Shown here one piece after another: positions 25,432 through 37,512 of a stretch of 64,000 nt of DNA. Origin of the DNA: Ancylostoma caninum. Lineage: Eukaryota; Nematoda; Chromadorea; Rhabditida; Ancylostomatidae. The notes below the pieces were generated by a model. It worked only from the letters and a program-made list of their open reading frames with translations. It had not been told where the DNA came from and did no database searches. The DNA lies in the NCBI GenBank assembly GCA_037903475.1, contig JBAJFG010000201.1, forward strand, positions 62,001 through 126,000. Direction: 5' to 3'. The position numbers were made by a program, and so were the translations under genes. Position 1 is the stretch's first letter. Every line of letters starts with the position of its first letter.

Positions 25432-25674
25432 CTAGTTGATATTGACGACTAAAATAAACTCTGGATCACTCAAAGCCGAGCCAATATTGACATCAGAACT
25501 AGTTTGTTCTTTCTGCAGTAAAAATGATGAGAATCTCCACGTGAGAGCTACTGATGCGACGAACGTATGCATGAGTCCTAGTCCTCGAGTCAAGGGCGCC
25601 CACGACAAAAATAAAGTGAGAATGAGCACCAGCAGCGCTGCTACCATGGATCGCTCAGTCAGAATGTGAAGCAC
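25432..25674 (-). CDS. Possible signal-peptide exon on the minus strand
   Basis: From the internal ATG at 25643 the frame reads MVAALLVLILTLFLSWAP, a good signal-peptide or anchor sequence. TTTTTACTGCAG at about 25518 is a strong acceptor inside the frame, followed by KEQTSSDVNIGSALSDPEF. It could be the first exon of the gene at 16.7-22.6 kb, on the same strand. The frame then enters a short palindrome (25418-25477), so the end is unclear. Confidence 0.25.
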   Translation of the reverse strand: MLHILTERSMVAALLVLILTLFLSWAPLTRGLGLMHTFVASVALTWRFSSFLLQKEQTSSDVNIGSALSDPEFILVVNIN

Positions 25675-27939
25675 TGCGTATACATGTGCATGTACAACTA
25701 TCAGGCCATTAAAAAAAGCGCAGAAATGAGAGGGGGAAAAGATATATCCCTGGAATAATATTGATGTGCAATGAACTGTTTATACTGGCATTTACGTGTT
25801 TGAAGGCAGTGTCTCGGCTCAGGTATTGTTTTCGAGCCTGGTATAGTAATGAATCATATGTGAGCTGTTGATAACAACTATGTACGTCAAATTCATTAGA
25901 ATCTTTAGGGGCTTTCAGACTTTTGCCGCGGCGACAGTCACCTATAGCGTCACCGCGACGTCGAGGTGACGCCTTTGCCCCGGCACAGATTCTGCATTAG
26001 CAAAGTCTGCAAGGTTGTCATACCCTCAGCGTCTTCATTTTTAATGCACACTGAGTATGGACTGGGCCGCCCACAATCAATATGTATCCAAAACGAAGTC
26101 GCTTAGGCGACGGCGATGCTGTGTGTTATACTCCTCGATGAGTATACCCCAGCCTTAGTGAGCACCACTCGTTTTCAAGTCTATTCGTTTGATAAGGCAG
26201 TTATCTATTGATCTGCTCGAGATCGAGTGGCAGCAAGTGCGTCACGAAAATCCAAATAGCACATATTTCTTGGATATCGGTGAGGAAAACACGGCGGCTA
26301 TGTTTATTTCTCCACCGTTCTTCATTCACTCATTGATAAGCTCATGGTGTGTGAACCATATTGTGTGTAAAAACCATAGCAAACTCTAACAACGTCAACA
26401 TTAACATGGAGTTGTCACAAGAAGAGTATGGGTAAATGCAAAGGAGCGTGTAAAATTCGGATTTATTCCAAGTGGAAGGGATAGATATGGAAGTAAAGGA
26501 TCGTTTTTGGATCAGAAAGAGTAGAAATTTCGTCTTTCGAGCTTATGACAGCTGTTATTAACTTCTAAGCGTGCACATATACGTATAGCATATTTATGCA
26601 TTTTGCGATCGAATATGATTTGTCCGTCCACGTTTTCATTCGGAACAGAGCTGTTGTTCCTAATGATTTCTATCTGTTCTGTTATCCAATGTAATAGACT
26701 CATTAGAGGAAAAAATGTCTAGCCATGTTCATGGAAAAAATTTCTTTTTCATACAGCAGAATATGTAAATCGCATCAACATATCCAATTAGAGTGCGTTC
26801 GTCTAACTGGATGAGATATACTTGATATGTGCTCTGGACTATGATAAAACCCAACATTCGGATGTGGAACGGAAAACAACAATATAATGGGAAATAATAA
26901 TATAATTGTTATCTTTTGTGAGACCAGACGGGCAAACATAGTCGAATTTTCGAATATGTCTTGTATTTTTCTAGTATTCTGCTCTTGGTTTATTTTCTTC
27001 TTCCCTGGAAGTAAAAGCACTTCTATAATGCACATCTGTTTTTGTTGTGTGAAATAAGTCATTGAATAAAGTATACTTTCAAGCTACATTCGAACAATTT
27101 CACATTTAAACGAACAAGCTGGAGCTGTGACGAAGCCGACCTTAAACCTTTTTTTTTAATCAAAGTGAGGTCTAGCTATGATCCAGGAGAATCCCTGTGC
27201 ATGCGCTAAAAAGCGAGGAGTAGAGACCTCCGTAATCCCATCGTATAAACTTGTTTAGTTGAAAAAAAAATTCCGTTATCGGAACTGATCACTAGGCTTA
27301 GAAAAAGGATGAAAATCCACAGATGTTTTGAAATCGGGACCTACTAGCGAAGCAAAACGTTCAAAGCACGGCTAAATCCTCAATCCCTCTACGGAGGTGC
27401 ATATTTCTTCTATTTTTGTTGCTGTTCTTATGCTATTTCACAAATTCAACTGACATTAGCTCTGCTACTTGTTTGATACTGGTTTCTTCAACAGTGTAAT
27501 AGGTGAGTGAATGAATAAAAATCTAGGACAACCTGAATAAATGGTCACTATTCTAGCACTGCATTCGCGCGAGACAGTGCTGCAAAAAGAGATTCTGGCT
27601 GAATTGTTGCACATACAGGGAGGGAAAAATAGGAGAAATGAGAGCCTGTGAAGGTGTTATTCGGATGAAGAGACCTATCAAATAGCAGTTCATGAGAGTG
27701 GAAAGAGGGCGAAAATGTGGATTACACATGACGTTTCTGGATCGAAAAATGGGGATGAAATAAAAAAGAAAACACGGTAAAAATACTCACGCTAAGGAGA
27801 CAATTTCATTGTATGTGTTTGAAGGAGATCCTGCAATAAATCCTTTGTATGGAACGACCGACCATCGCGATTCGATCGCTTTTTCCTTCACCTGGAAAAA
27901 TGCGTCGATTCCTGACCACCTAACGCTCACCTCATCCGA

Positions 27940-28022
27940 CGCCGCACGTGTGCAAGGCGCAGAGCGTGTGCTTTCCGCTGTCACGAACACGCTCACGGGT
28001 TCGATACCCGTACGATGCACCA
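27940..28022 (+). repeat. tRNA-like fragment with intact B box
   Basis: ACGGGTTCGATACCCGT at about 27995-28011 is a perfect T-arm: a 5-bp stem and the TTCGATA loop, with the GGTTCGATACC B box. Upstream GGCGCAGAGCG resembles part of an A box. I could not close an acceptor stem or anticodon arm at normal tRNA length, so a functional tRNA is not claimed. Confidence 0.35.
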
Positions 28023-31000
28023 TCTGGGCAGTGAATGCCGACCCATGCGGCGGACACAATCAGATAGTGCGAAAGCAACGGAGCCTTACCGACCGGTGGT
28101 TCGTCATAACTACTGCGTTAAAGCTTAACCGAACAATTCTTTGGAGTACATAGTGAACAATAGCAACTAGTCTTATGCAGCTAAGGTTTTCTATCTGCCA
28201 TATCCTTCATAATCTTTGGAGGAATTTCTCTGATTCTTAGGACCTTAACTCTTTCTAACTTTAATGTGCTTTTCTAAACAACTTGTTTGCCAAGCAAACT
28301 CAACAATCGATCAGTCGCTCAACTCAAAAGCTGCCAATAAAATAGGTGTTGCTTTTTTCAAGGAGGACCTAGCCCAAAGGTGAAGAAGGAAAAAAGAAGA
28401 AGAAACGATGGAAACGCACCTTATCGAATACGCTCATATGTGCTTCGTGGGGCCAAGAAAATAAATCCGCACAAAGCTCCTCCCCTTGCACAACATGTTA
28501 CAGCCGCGTGATGCCCCTGCCCCATGTGCCTCGCTGTGAGTTTCACGATGGAAGGCACAGATGCCAGTTACTTTGTTCCGGCGTTGCTCAGGCTGGGACG
28601 ATTTCGTTCTAGATCGATTCTGTTCTGTGCCTGAGCAATATGGTGGAAAGATCTTATAACTCAAAGAAGATTCTGAAGAAGAAGATGGTAAAAGATGCAG
28701 TTGCTTTAGAGGTTGAAATCGCTTTTGTTCTTCTCAGACTCAGACAGGTCAAATTTGTTATGTTCGCATTGTGGTTGTTTTCATTTTGTATTGTTCCTGT
28801 TCACATGGGTAATCCGTGTAATAAATATCAATATCAGTATAACTCCTGACAATGATTGTCAGCCTAATATTACATTCTCGAGACCTTTAAGGACAGTCAC
28901 CCACGGAAATTTTCGCCTCCAAGATCTTGATCTAGACCTGATCCAATCGATTGTGGGATCAACTTTGCAATAAGAGCACTAGTTGGAACTTTATCTATCA
29001 CGAGTAATAACAGGTGATCCCTGGACCAGCAGGATCAGTAGGCAATAAGTTTTACCAGTATTCATGCTAGCACTGATTCCCAAAATCTTCGTTGGAGTGC
29101 GCAAGATGGCAATTGACTGGTGATTGGGCGCTGCTTTCAACCAGCATTCTTTTATTTTAACTTTTCTTCACTAACTTCGACCAGTACTGCATTATTTTGA
29201 TCTGTTTCCCCCAAGTTGATTCCTTTTCACCAATTATTGATTTAGATAATCTCCTTTTTCACAAAAAAACATACAATTCCTCAAATATTTCATTGTTGTT
29301 ATTTAGTTTTTTTTAAACTCTACTATACCGCTTTGTTTTTCTCTTGAGTCACGTCTGTATGGTGAAAAATTAATTTTCTTTCTGTTCTTCCAATTCTTCT
29401 CCCGAAAGGGTGCCTAACTTAATTAAATTTCAGCTGCGTCGAGACCATAGGTGACAGCTATGGCAGCGTGATCGACTTTTTTTAGTCCACAACTCGACCA
29501 CCCTGCTCTAACATAGCGAAACGGCAGCATCACTAAACCAGTTTTTCTATGTGTTCTGAAGATCTTGAACACATTACCAATGCTCCTCTTGGTCGAAAAC
29601 CTATTTTTGCGCCGAAATTTGGCTGAGTAGATTTTCCGTGGGCGCTGCCATTTCCACGTATGCTACTTGCTGCAGGTCAGATGGTTGAATGCTTGAAACA
29701 TCTGGGTGATGTTCCAGGCAGGGATTTGCTCGAAACAGCTGTACTCATGTATTATATACGTACATTCAATTAAACTTGGTTCCCGAGAATCGGTCCGAAT
29801 TCCTTTAACTTTGCTGGGGGAACGATTCACCAGTCGCCAAATTCCGAGAAGAACTGGCACATGGATGTCAGATCTATCAGCTTCAGAAGCCTTCGTTTCG
29901 CGGGAAAAGAGATTCGCCAAACATGATTGCATAAAAACGTGGTCTCCTCGTTCTTTGCTTCACAGTTTCTCGATTTCTAAGGGTAGTGCGTTAGGGGCCT
30001 GCCTATGCAATAAGCGATTATCTCTGCTGATCGAAAGGATTTTATTGTTTGCCGAGATTATCTTTTACTAAAGTTGTGGAAAAAACATGGCCAACACAAA
30101 AACGAGCTATTTCCAGCGCACCTACCCAGTATACATTTACTTTTTGCATTTTTGATGTACGGACCGCATTAATTTTCTTCCATAGCTCGCACTAATGACT
30201 ACTGGAACTTCCTCAGTGCCTTGAAAGCTCTCCTGCGGAAAAGTAACCATCGTCATTTCGAAGGTATGAACTCCAGCTGCTTCGGTATGGCATAACTGCT
30301 GGAGGCTTCATACGGAGAAATCAAAGATGGGACGGTAGATAAACAGTGTTTCATGGATTACCGTGTTGAAATCGCATGTCATTGATTAAAACTAGGACTC
30401 TTTCAGAAAATTTAGCGCTAGAAAAGCACACTACAGGTATCACGGATATTTTCAAGCATGACAATAACTCTCAAGACTCTTCGCAGTGCAAACAACCTTT
30501 TCACAGTCTGAAGACTATGTGGGAGCAGAGAACACTCACATCCTTTTCTAAAGGATACTAGACGGCGTGCTCAAATTCGCTCGGGTGTTTTATTACCCCC
30601 CTCCCCCTCCAGCTATCTCACACCGATGACGACAATTGCTGCTTCCATCAAATTTATCCAAAATGCTCATTATTATGGCGATCAGCGTGCTCATGAACCG
30701 CAATGTCCAGAACTCCCAGCCTGTCAGTTGAAGTCAGCGGCTCTTCAGAAGAAAGAAAGCTGTTGCAGCTGACTCGTGAGAGAAAGGTGTGATGGTTTGG
30801 GGATGAATGCCTACATGTGCGAAGACATTCCTGGTTTTCACAGAATAAAATGGTGAAATCGGCACCATTATCTATTAATACGCGATCCCTAGCAAAGTTT
30901 GCGTACTGCAGAAGTAAGGGAACCCCATCATTACTTTTGAGCAGGACTATGGCCGTAGGACTGAAACAATCATCGCATGTCTGCAGTCGGCACTTCCCCG

Positions 31001-31427
31001 ATCCCACACCTAGATCCGGTGATCCTCCCACACTCTAGATTCGAATCCAATGAATTTCTCTCATTGTGAATTTATGAGGGAGAAAATAAAAATAACAAGT
31101 AGAATAAAAGAATGTGCAAAAAATAACAACACATACATATGTAGCACATAATTTTGGCTTAAACGAGAAAAATACAGGGTGGCTATCAAGCATGGATAGA
31201 TTTTTCCAAATGATGAAACGGAAATAGGAAAGCAGCCGTCACCTGCTATTTGTAACGATGCGATAGCTAGCGGCTTATCTAAATAGTGTAAAAGTTTGGT
31301 CCCCGTACAGGGGCCTGTGTTGATAAATTATCAACGGTCGTATGGTGGGTGGATAAAGGCGGGGGGGGGGGGGGTCGTAGAGAGCGAATCGTGGTTGTGA
31401 TGGAGAATTTGTGTCCTACTTTTAGTA

Positions 31428-32755
31428 TCAGGTTGTTGCGAAAATAATTGCCGTTTCGGGGTATGCTCAATAAAATTTTTCTCTTTTGTCGAGTTGAGCA
31501 GTTTCAGGCCAGCTTATGTGACTTCCTTGTAGAGCTTTTCTTTCTCTTTCGAACGCTGCTTGAACATTCTGGCTGGCTCTTCCCTGAGTATTTTTATGAA
31601 GTCGCGAACAAGTGATGAACCGAAGTGATTCTCGGATGATTATGGTTGACGACTTCAAACTCGATCACTCTTTGTCGGAGGTATGCGGCGATCTTGCGTT
31701 TGTTTTGGCTTGGACAAAACGGACAGTGATCTAGGGGTTCGCGAAGTTCTTTTCCTACGATTTTAAACTCAAATGCAAGCATGGGCGTGGTCGCATGATG
31801 TCGCTAGACGATCACGCTTTGAGGAGAGCCGTGAAGCCTAAACCGGATCTTACCATCAGGATGATAAGAGCAGGGATGGACGCTAACTATACTACAGTTT
31901 CAACGCATCTGACTTCAAGCAATAGGATACCAAAGGTGTGACGTGAACACCACGATTTGACTGATTAACAGCGTCTCACCTGGTGTGACATCTTTTCTAA
32001 CTCATTTTTTCGTCCCAAAACGACTGATTTCTAGATAATGTAATTATTGTGAGCATGAAGCTCGTTTTCTGTACGATAACAAGAAGTGCGAATGGGTATG
32101 GGTGGAGACGATTTCTTTCTGCTTTCGCAAGCCAGATCTTCTTTCTAGGGAGGTTGTGTCAGGCGTTTGGTGGTGCTGTAAGGATGTGATTGACTGCATC
32201 CTCCTACACTCTGGTCAAAAGCTGACTGCGGAATCCTAGTATTGTAATTTCGAGTTGAGATCCGCAAATCCGCTATAGATGCGGTGGTGAACAAATGCTG
32301 GTCTTCCCCTCCTCCAGGGTAGCGTTAAGCCACACATTCCAAAAGTCACCCGGCATAAACTGATGCAGTAAAGCATCGAGGTTCTCACTCAATGCCCTCA
32401 TTCTTCAGAACATTGCCCTAGTGTATATTATTTTTACGAACTCCAAGTAGAATCCTGCGACAGCAGCAGATTGCTGATCTGGAGCATGCTGGAATCGCCC
32501 TTCAAAAATTTGCAGATTCTTGTTATCTCAGTTTTTGTTGTAGAGGCGTGAAATCCCAGCTGGATTGTGGGATAGGACCTAGCAAATTGAACAGTTGCTA
32601 AATTGATGAAAATAGTGGTGTTTGAGCCGAGTTACAACATTTTGAAGTGAAGGGTCCATTTCGGCAATTTAATTTAAATTTAAAATAAATATATATTATA
32701 TATATATTTAAATATATATATATAGTCAAAATAAATTAATTTCGCAACAACCTAA
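31428..32755 (-). mobile_element. Decayed mariner element
   Basis: Terminal inverted repeats: TCAGGTTGTTGCGAAAATAA at the left; TTTCGCAACAACCTAA at the right; TA on both sides (31426-31427, 32756-32757). Length 1328 bp is typical for mariner. On the minus strand two frames carry remnants of a transposase end: HPRITSVHHLF, comparable to the mariner SPDLAPSDYHLF region, then a shifted frame to 31467. Frames are broken, so it is inactive. An AT-rich tract lies near the right end. Confidence 0.7.
32677..32724. repeat. TA-rich simple repeat inside the mariner
   Basis: Alternating TATATA interrupted by TTTAAA. It sits 30 bp inside the right terminal repeat of the mariner. Confidence 0.8.
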
Positions 32756-33324
32756 TAGTACCACAACCATGCGTCTGAGCGAGACTGTATTTTGGGCGGT
32801 CATGTTTGTGCATATGTACTGCCAGTCCTGCTCACCCCTGGAAGATGACAACAAGCCTTGCCATAGAACCCACCTAGCTTTGCTTAATTCCCAAGTTTCA
32901 GATCTCCAGTTTCAAAAAGAAAGATTCAGCACCAGAATTACGGAGATGAGGCATCTTCGATGAAAATGGTCTTTTTATACAGGTTTTTATCGACGGAGTT
33001 AGCTGCGGAAAAACGAGATACTCATATAGCGTGGAACGCAAACCTTCGATTATTTAAAACTGAAAAAAAAATTGGGAGCTCGTTTGGCTCGATCCCCTGC
33101 TACTCATGTCCATCTACAACCACGCCTCTGAGCGAGCCCAAATTTTAAGTGGACGTTTTTGCAAGCTTGTACTGCCACTCCTACTCAGTCCTACAACCCG
33201 TGCTGTTTCGTGCACTACTTTCGATTATCTCGAGCCCACTGGCAAATTTGAAGCAAATTGCTTGAGTAAGTCTGAACTCACGTTTTCAGGGCGATATTCG
33301 CCAACTGCGTGCATTTCAACTTTT

Positions 33325-33400
33325 TGCAAAAATTCTGGATAGAGAGGGGATCGAACTCTTGACGGTGTACGCAGGGCTACTCCTACTGCTGCAATAATTG
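33325..33400 (-). repeat. tRNA-like fragment (minus strand)
   Basis: Read on the minus strand, GAGTTCGATCCCCTCTC matches a T-arm with a B box; upstream GCAGTAGGAGTAGCCC is a weak A-box candidate. No complete cloverleaf could be drawn. Confidence 0.3.
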
Positions 33401-34407
33401 GAATTTGAAGTCGAGTGTCTGCATCTTCGTTCTCATTTCTCATCTCATTTGAAATTTGGGTACGAAAGGAGGACGGGGTACCGTATTTTTTGCGGCTGAG
33501 AGGGGGGAGGGTCGTATGGGGGTCGATTTCTTTATCATCATTACGCTTGACCCTATCCCCATATTTTGAGTCCTTTAGAGGGTATAAGGATATTTCGCGA
33601 TCATACTGCCACCTGTGATCTCATCGGTTGCGCATTCCATGCTATTGAAACTGCTGAACACCCTAATTTTCCTGCACCAATGATAGAGAATGTTGTAGGG
33701 CAGCAAAGGGAGGAAGGCTATGTTCCTCCATTCCAGAAACCAGGGAGATCTCACTCTAATTACATCTCACGTCAACGTGACATCATCGAGGAGAGTACAT
33801 ATCACCGGCGACAATTCTATCAGATTGAATCGCGTAGCTTCCAACTCGAATATCTCTCCAGACACCGTTCAGAAGATAGCTGAACTTCAGATAGGACTGG
33901 CGCAGTTAGTGAAAGCTTTGGGCAGTACACTGTTACATTAGGTGAGGCGGGAGGGTTTGGACTAAGCAAACAAAATTTCACAAGAAATCTCCGTGGTCGC
34001 CTCTTGAACTTCGTTTTTTCTCAGACAAAAAAGAATTCCGCTGTTAGGGCTGCGCGAATTCTCTGGGGGCCAACACAATTACTGTCGCTGCATCGCAGCA
34101 CCATGAAGAAGTGAGTGTTGGGCGAATGAACCCTGGTTGTGTAGTCGGCCATGGTTCAGGATGAGTTAACTTCAGAAAGGCCTATATCCGTGTTTTTCGT
34201 GATGAAACTGGCGAAAAATGAGGCTGGTTCTCATTAGGAAGCCATATTACAGCATTTGCTCCTTCCGTGGATCAGGAGACACAGCCTCACATGGCGATTT
34301 ACTCTGTAACAAGATTGGGTCCCTCATCGAGCCGCAATATCCACTTTCGCTTTCTGTAACCCTGACTCACCCTGTTAGTGTGGCTTATAGCAGAGTGGTC
34401 CAGCCAC

Positions 34408-34640
34408 GCGTTATTCATGCTTGCGGCGCATTAACGTTTACGCGCCTCTCCTCCAAAACTTCCTTAAGTTTTTGCACCGCGTCGAAGCGGAGGAAATGGA
34501 AACGCGGTTTTTCGCGCGGCAGTCGCGACGGCAAAATCAGGAACATTTCCTGCCTGCCAGGATTTCTCTTCTACCTCTGTTTTGCATTGTGTATCGATGC
34601 GTAAACTTCGACGCGCCCGCCGCAAGCATAAATAACGCCT
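34408..34640. mobile_element. MITE, second copy of the 4.7-kb family
   Basis: The left end GCGTTATTCATGCTTGCGGC is the inverse of GCCGCAAGCATAAATAACGC at the right. The interior matches 4780-4900 (TCGCGACGGCAAAATCAGGA, TTCTCTTCTACCTCTGTTTT). Confidence 0.75.
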
Positions 34641-36632
34641 TACACGGTTGGGGTCTAGCTAAAAGTCCATAACGGTGCCGTCAGTGAAAAATGTTATAAC
34701 GTGAAAAAAGAAATGTTATAACGTGAACGAGATAGATTATTGAGCATAAAATCGCTGGCAATAATGGAGCGAAACTGGGATTGTATGCGCATGCGTGTTG
34801 ATGAAGTGAAGTAATATCTGGATGTTTGGACCGGAGATACCAATGAAGCCAATTTCTTGAATGTTGATATGATTTAACGGAGCTTTGGGAGAGCGCATAC
34901 ACAGAGAGTTGTAACATCCTATGTAAGAAAAGCAGTTGAGGTTCTGATTCATCTGGGAATGAATGTAATAAAGAATGATGTCAAGAACACAGCAGGCAAA
35001 CATCTTAATGTTTTTACAATACCGGTTTCGGCGCTTGAACTAGACTGGAAATGTAGCTTTCTTTGGCTCCCCCGGGTCATGGACGCTTTCACCAGTAGTT
35101 CCCAAGGAAGCTTCAAAAGTGCTTAATGCTATACAAATGAGATGAGAGTGAGAATGAGAGAGGTACAAGGTGTAGTAGATGAAGGAAGTGAGTTGTGTTC
35201 CTCTGTCCTTTTATACGTCCTGCGCCAATGACCTAGTTATTCAAAACAGTGCGCCACTTCTATGTCATGTTTTCAATTCTAGCACTAATTTCATGCAATA
35301 ACGGAAGATGGACAGCTTTAGTTAAACCATACCTACGCAACATGTACGGCCTATCTCTGAGCGCATTACATACAGTTCTAATTATTCCTAAAGGTGTCCA
35401 ACATTCTGTATGCTAACTTCACACAACTCTACCACCGTACTTTTAAAGTCTTTAATCCTAGAACACGTCCTACCTATTCTAATCACTTCTGCTACTAATG
35501 TCTTGTTATTATGAAACGTGGGATGTTTGACTTACAATTTGGGTACTAATAACTTTGGAGCTATAGTCATCGGTTTTGTTATAGAGACTGTATCTAACTT
35601 CTTTTCTTTCCAAACGTATCTTAAGATCTAGAAAATTGGTTCCTTTCAAACTAATGTTTGTTTTTTCTATAGTTAGAGAAGAATGATATATCTCATTGAG
35701 ATTTGCTTCAAATTCTGCAGTATTGTTTGATACATGTAAAATATCAACAATGTATCGACAAGTACCATTATACATTTGCACTGCTCTTCTATCCGCTGCA
35801 TTCAGTTTGTGTTTAATGAATTCATATTCCATATATAGCTCGTTGCGGACTGTATGAGGCTCCTTGTGGAATGCCTTTGATTTGTTGATATACAGTACCA
35901 CCGAAAGAGACATAACTAGATCCCAGCAATGCGTCTACCACATAAAAGATATCTTCTTTTTAATAATAGTTACTCTTACCTGTATCAGCCGTTGCGTAGC
36001 TGATTTGATCTTTGATTACTCTAACGTGATTGAATCCCCGCATACATAGTGTTATCAGCTTACGAACATTTTCTTTGACTACGTGATGAGGTAGATTAGT
36101 AAAAAGACTCGTGAAATCTGCTGAAAATACCTGTGTATCGTTACCGATTACTAGGCAATCATTGACTACTTTCATGCTGTTGTCAATAGACCAAAAATGA
36201 TTGAGGCCCGTTCTCTGTTTAATGACATTACAGTAATTTCTAAAATGTTTGCAAAAGTGTGACAGTATCCTCTGCAAGGTTATTGTCAATGGTTTAACTG
36301 AACTGTCCCTTGCCCCGGCGATGAAACGAAACTTGATTGGGTTTTTATGCATTTTAGGTATGCCATATATATTGGGTACACTTCTAGACTTTTCTTCGGT
36401 TCTTATATTTAGACCGATAATAAGCCTCCTATGCATTTCTCTAATATCTGCTTCTTTGAAAGTAGTAGGAACGTACGTACTTTCTTCACTATTCGTTTGT
36501 TCCATTTCTTTTTTAGCTTTTTACACGTTATGCTAAAGTTAGATGAGGCTTTATCCACTGGAGTAATTATAAAGTCCTTATGCAATAATATAATGTTATA
36601 TAATGTTGTGCTTCTATAGTTTTCTTCTTCTA

Positions 36633-37239
36633 CTCTGATGTTCATTGACGATACATTTGGCAAGAGAATGTGTTTGACGATATGATTTACGGGATAAAAT
36701 TTTGTTTGGCAATATGATTTACGGGAGAATGAGTGAAGAGCCTGTTTACGATACATTTGGCAAGAGAATCTGTTGACGATACATTTTACGGGTGTTTGGC
36801 GATACATTTGGCAAGAGAATCTGCTGACGATACATTTGACGAGGTTTGTTTGACGATACAAATGGCAAGGTTTGCGTGACGACACATTTTACGGGTGTTC
36901 TGATAAGGCGTTCATTTCATTCTTAGCTGGAGACTCAACCATCGGCGGTGTCGATCCGGATGGCTCAGCTGGTAAGGCAGTGGACTCCTAAGAGTGATAT
37001 CATGGTACGATTCCTGATGATATCGAATTTTTGCGCGGTTGATAACCCTTTTGTTTGACGGTACATTTGGCGAGGTTTGCGTGGCGATACATTTGACGGG
37101 GTTTGCATGGCGATATATTTTACGGGACTTCTTGTTTGGCAATACATTTGGCAGGCTTTGTTTGCCTAGCTAGATGGCAAGCTCGTTTTCGAGGTTGCCA
37201 AACAAACCTCGCCAAATGTATCGTCAATGAACATCAGAG
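36633..37239. mobile_element. 607-bp TA-flanked MITE inserted in the Penelope-like element
   Basis: CTCTGATGTTCATTGACGAT begins at 36633 and its exact inverse ends at 37239; the inverted identity continues through ACATTTGGC. TA lies at 36631-36632 and again at 37240-37241, a Tc1/mariner-type target duplication. Removing the element and one TA restores an open reading frame across the junction. The left half is an array of GACGATACATTTGGCAAG-like units, and the centre contains a tRNA-like sequence. Confidence 0.85.
36957..37027 (+). repeat. tRNA-like sequence carried by the MITE
   Basis: GGATGGCTCAGCTGGTAAGG contains a good A box (TGGCTCAGCTGG). GGTACGATTCC, about 45 bases on, is a B box with one change. 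ACTC...GAGT could form an anticodon-arm stem. The acceptor arm is not convincing, so it is probably a captured or decayed tRNA. Confidence 0.45.
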
Positions 37240-37479
37240 TACATCCGTCGGATCGTACAAGTTGTATAATCTAGCTCGGATACGTCTTTGCATATAATTT
37301 TTCATTCGTTCCGCAATTTGTTTTTCTACTAACCTGTCGTACCTGATTCTAGTTCTGAGTTTCCCTGCAAGCTCATTTGCCAACGTACTCATTTCTGCTA
37401 ACACCTGCTCCCTAGTTACGTTAACATGTGTTCTGCATTTAGTCCGCTTGCTTAAGATATTTCTTAGCCTATTATCCTT

Positions 37480-37512
37480 GACCAGTCTGGCCGTCCGCTA
37501 ACGCCGGACTTC
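37480..37512. repeat. Hairpin module AGTCTGG...CCAGACT, copy 1
   Basis: An outer stem AGTCTGG/CCAGACT encloses an inner stem TCCG/CGGA. The next 30 bases (ATGCTCGCTTCGCTCGCAT) are also shared with the copy at 42081-42116. Here it abuts the 5' end of the Penelope-like frame. Confidence 0.6.

Larger units (their letters stand above)
24000..31400. other. Long stretch without a gene I can name
   Basis: Apart from the possible exon near 25.6 kb and tRNA-like fragments, I see no protein domain, no chain of exons with agreeing phase and no element with two clear ends. Single open frames at 29663-30071 (both strands) and 30654-31031 have coding-like length but no recognisable motif. Homopolymer runs occur at 24301-24310 and 31362-31374. 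Confidence 0.4.
35265..37480 (-). pseudogene. Penelope-like retroelement, reverse transcriptase, broken
   Basis: Read on the minus strand from 37480. The N-terminal part has VLAEMSTLANELAGKL and an Arg-rich stretch. After an insertion (36633-37239) come KDFIITPVDKA, the Penelope-like RT motifs IPKMHKNPIKFRFIAG and FSADFTSLFTNLP, then QIKGIPQGASYSPQ, and the catalytic-box region CRYIVDIL where YxDD is expected. Continuing segments LVAEVIRIGRTC and LRDRPYMLRRYGL lead to a stop near 35265. Breaks: the insertion; an in-frame TAA at 35960-35962; a frame change near 35845; further shifts near 35500 and 35400. No GIY-YIG endonuclease is visible. The family call rests on motif order; closely related clades of Penelope-like elements are not distinguished. 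Confidence 0.75.

Noticed and set aside
27787..28059. Minus-strand frame with HRTGIEPVS
   Set aside because: This phrase is the usual conceptual translation across a tRNA T-arm; the DNA shows the B box at about 27995.
35960..35990. Possible retained intron in the Penelope-like frame (GTAAGAG after DTG)
   Set aside because: The frame after the TAA continues unchanged (KEDIFYVVDALL), so a single nonsense codon explains it better.
35265..37512. Hammerhead ribozyme in the Penelope-like element
   Set aside because: I looked for the CTGANGA...GAAA core near both ends and around the hairpin module and did not find it.
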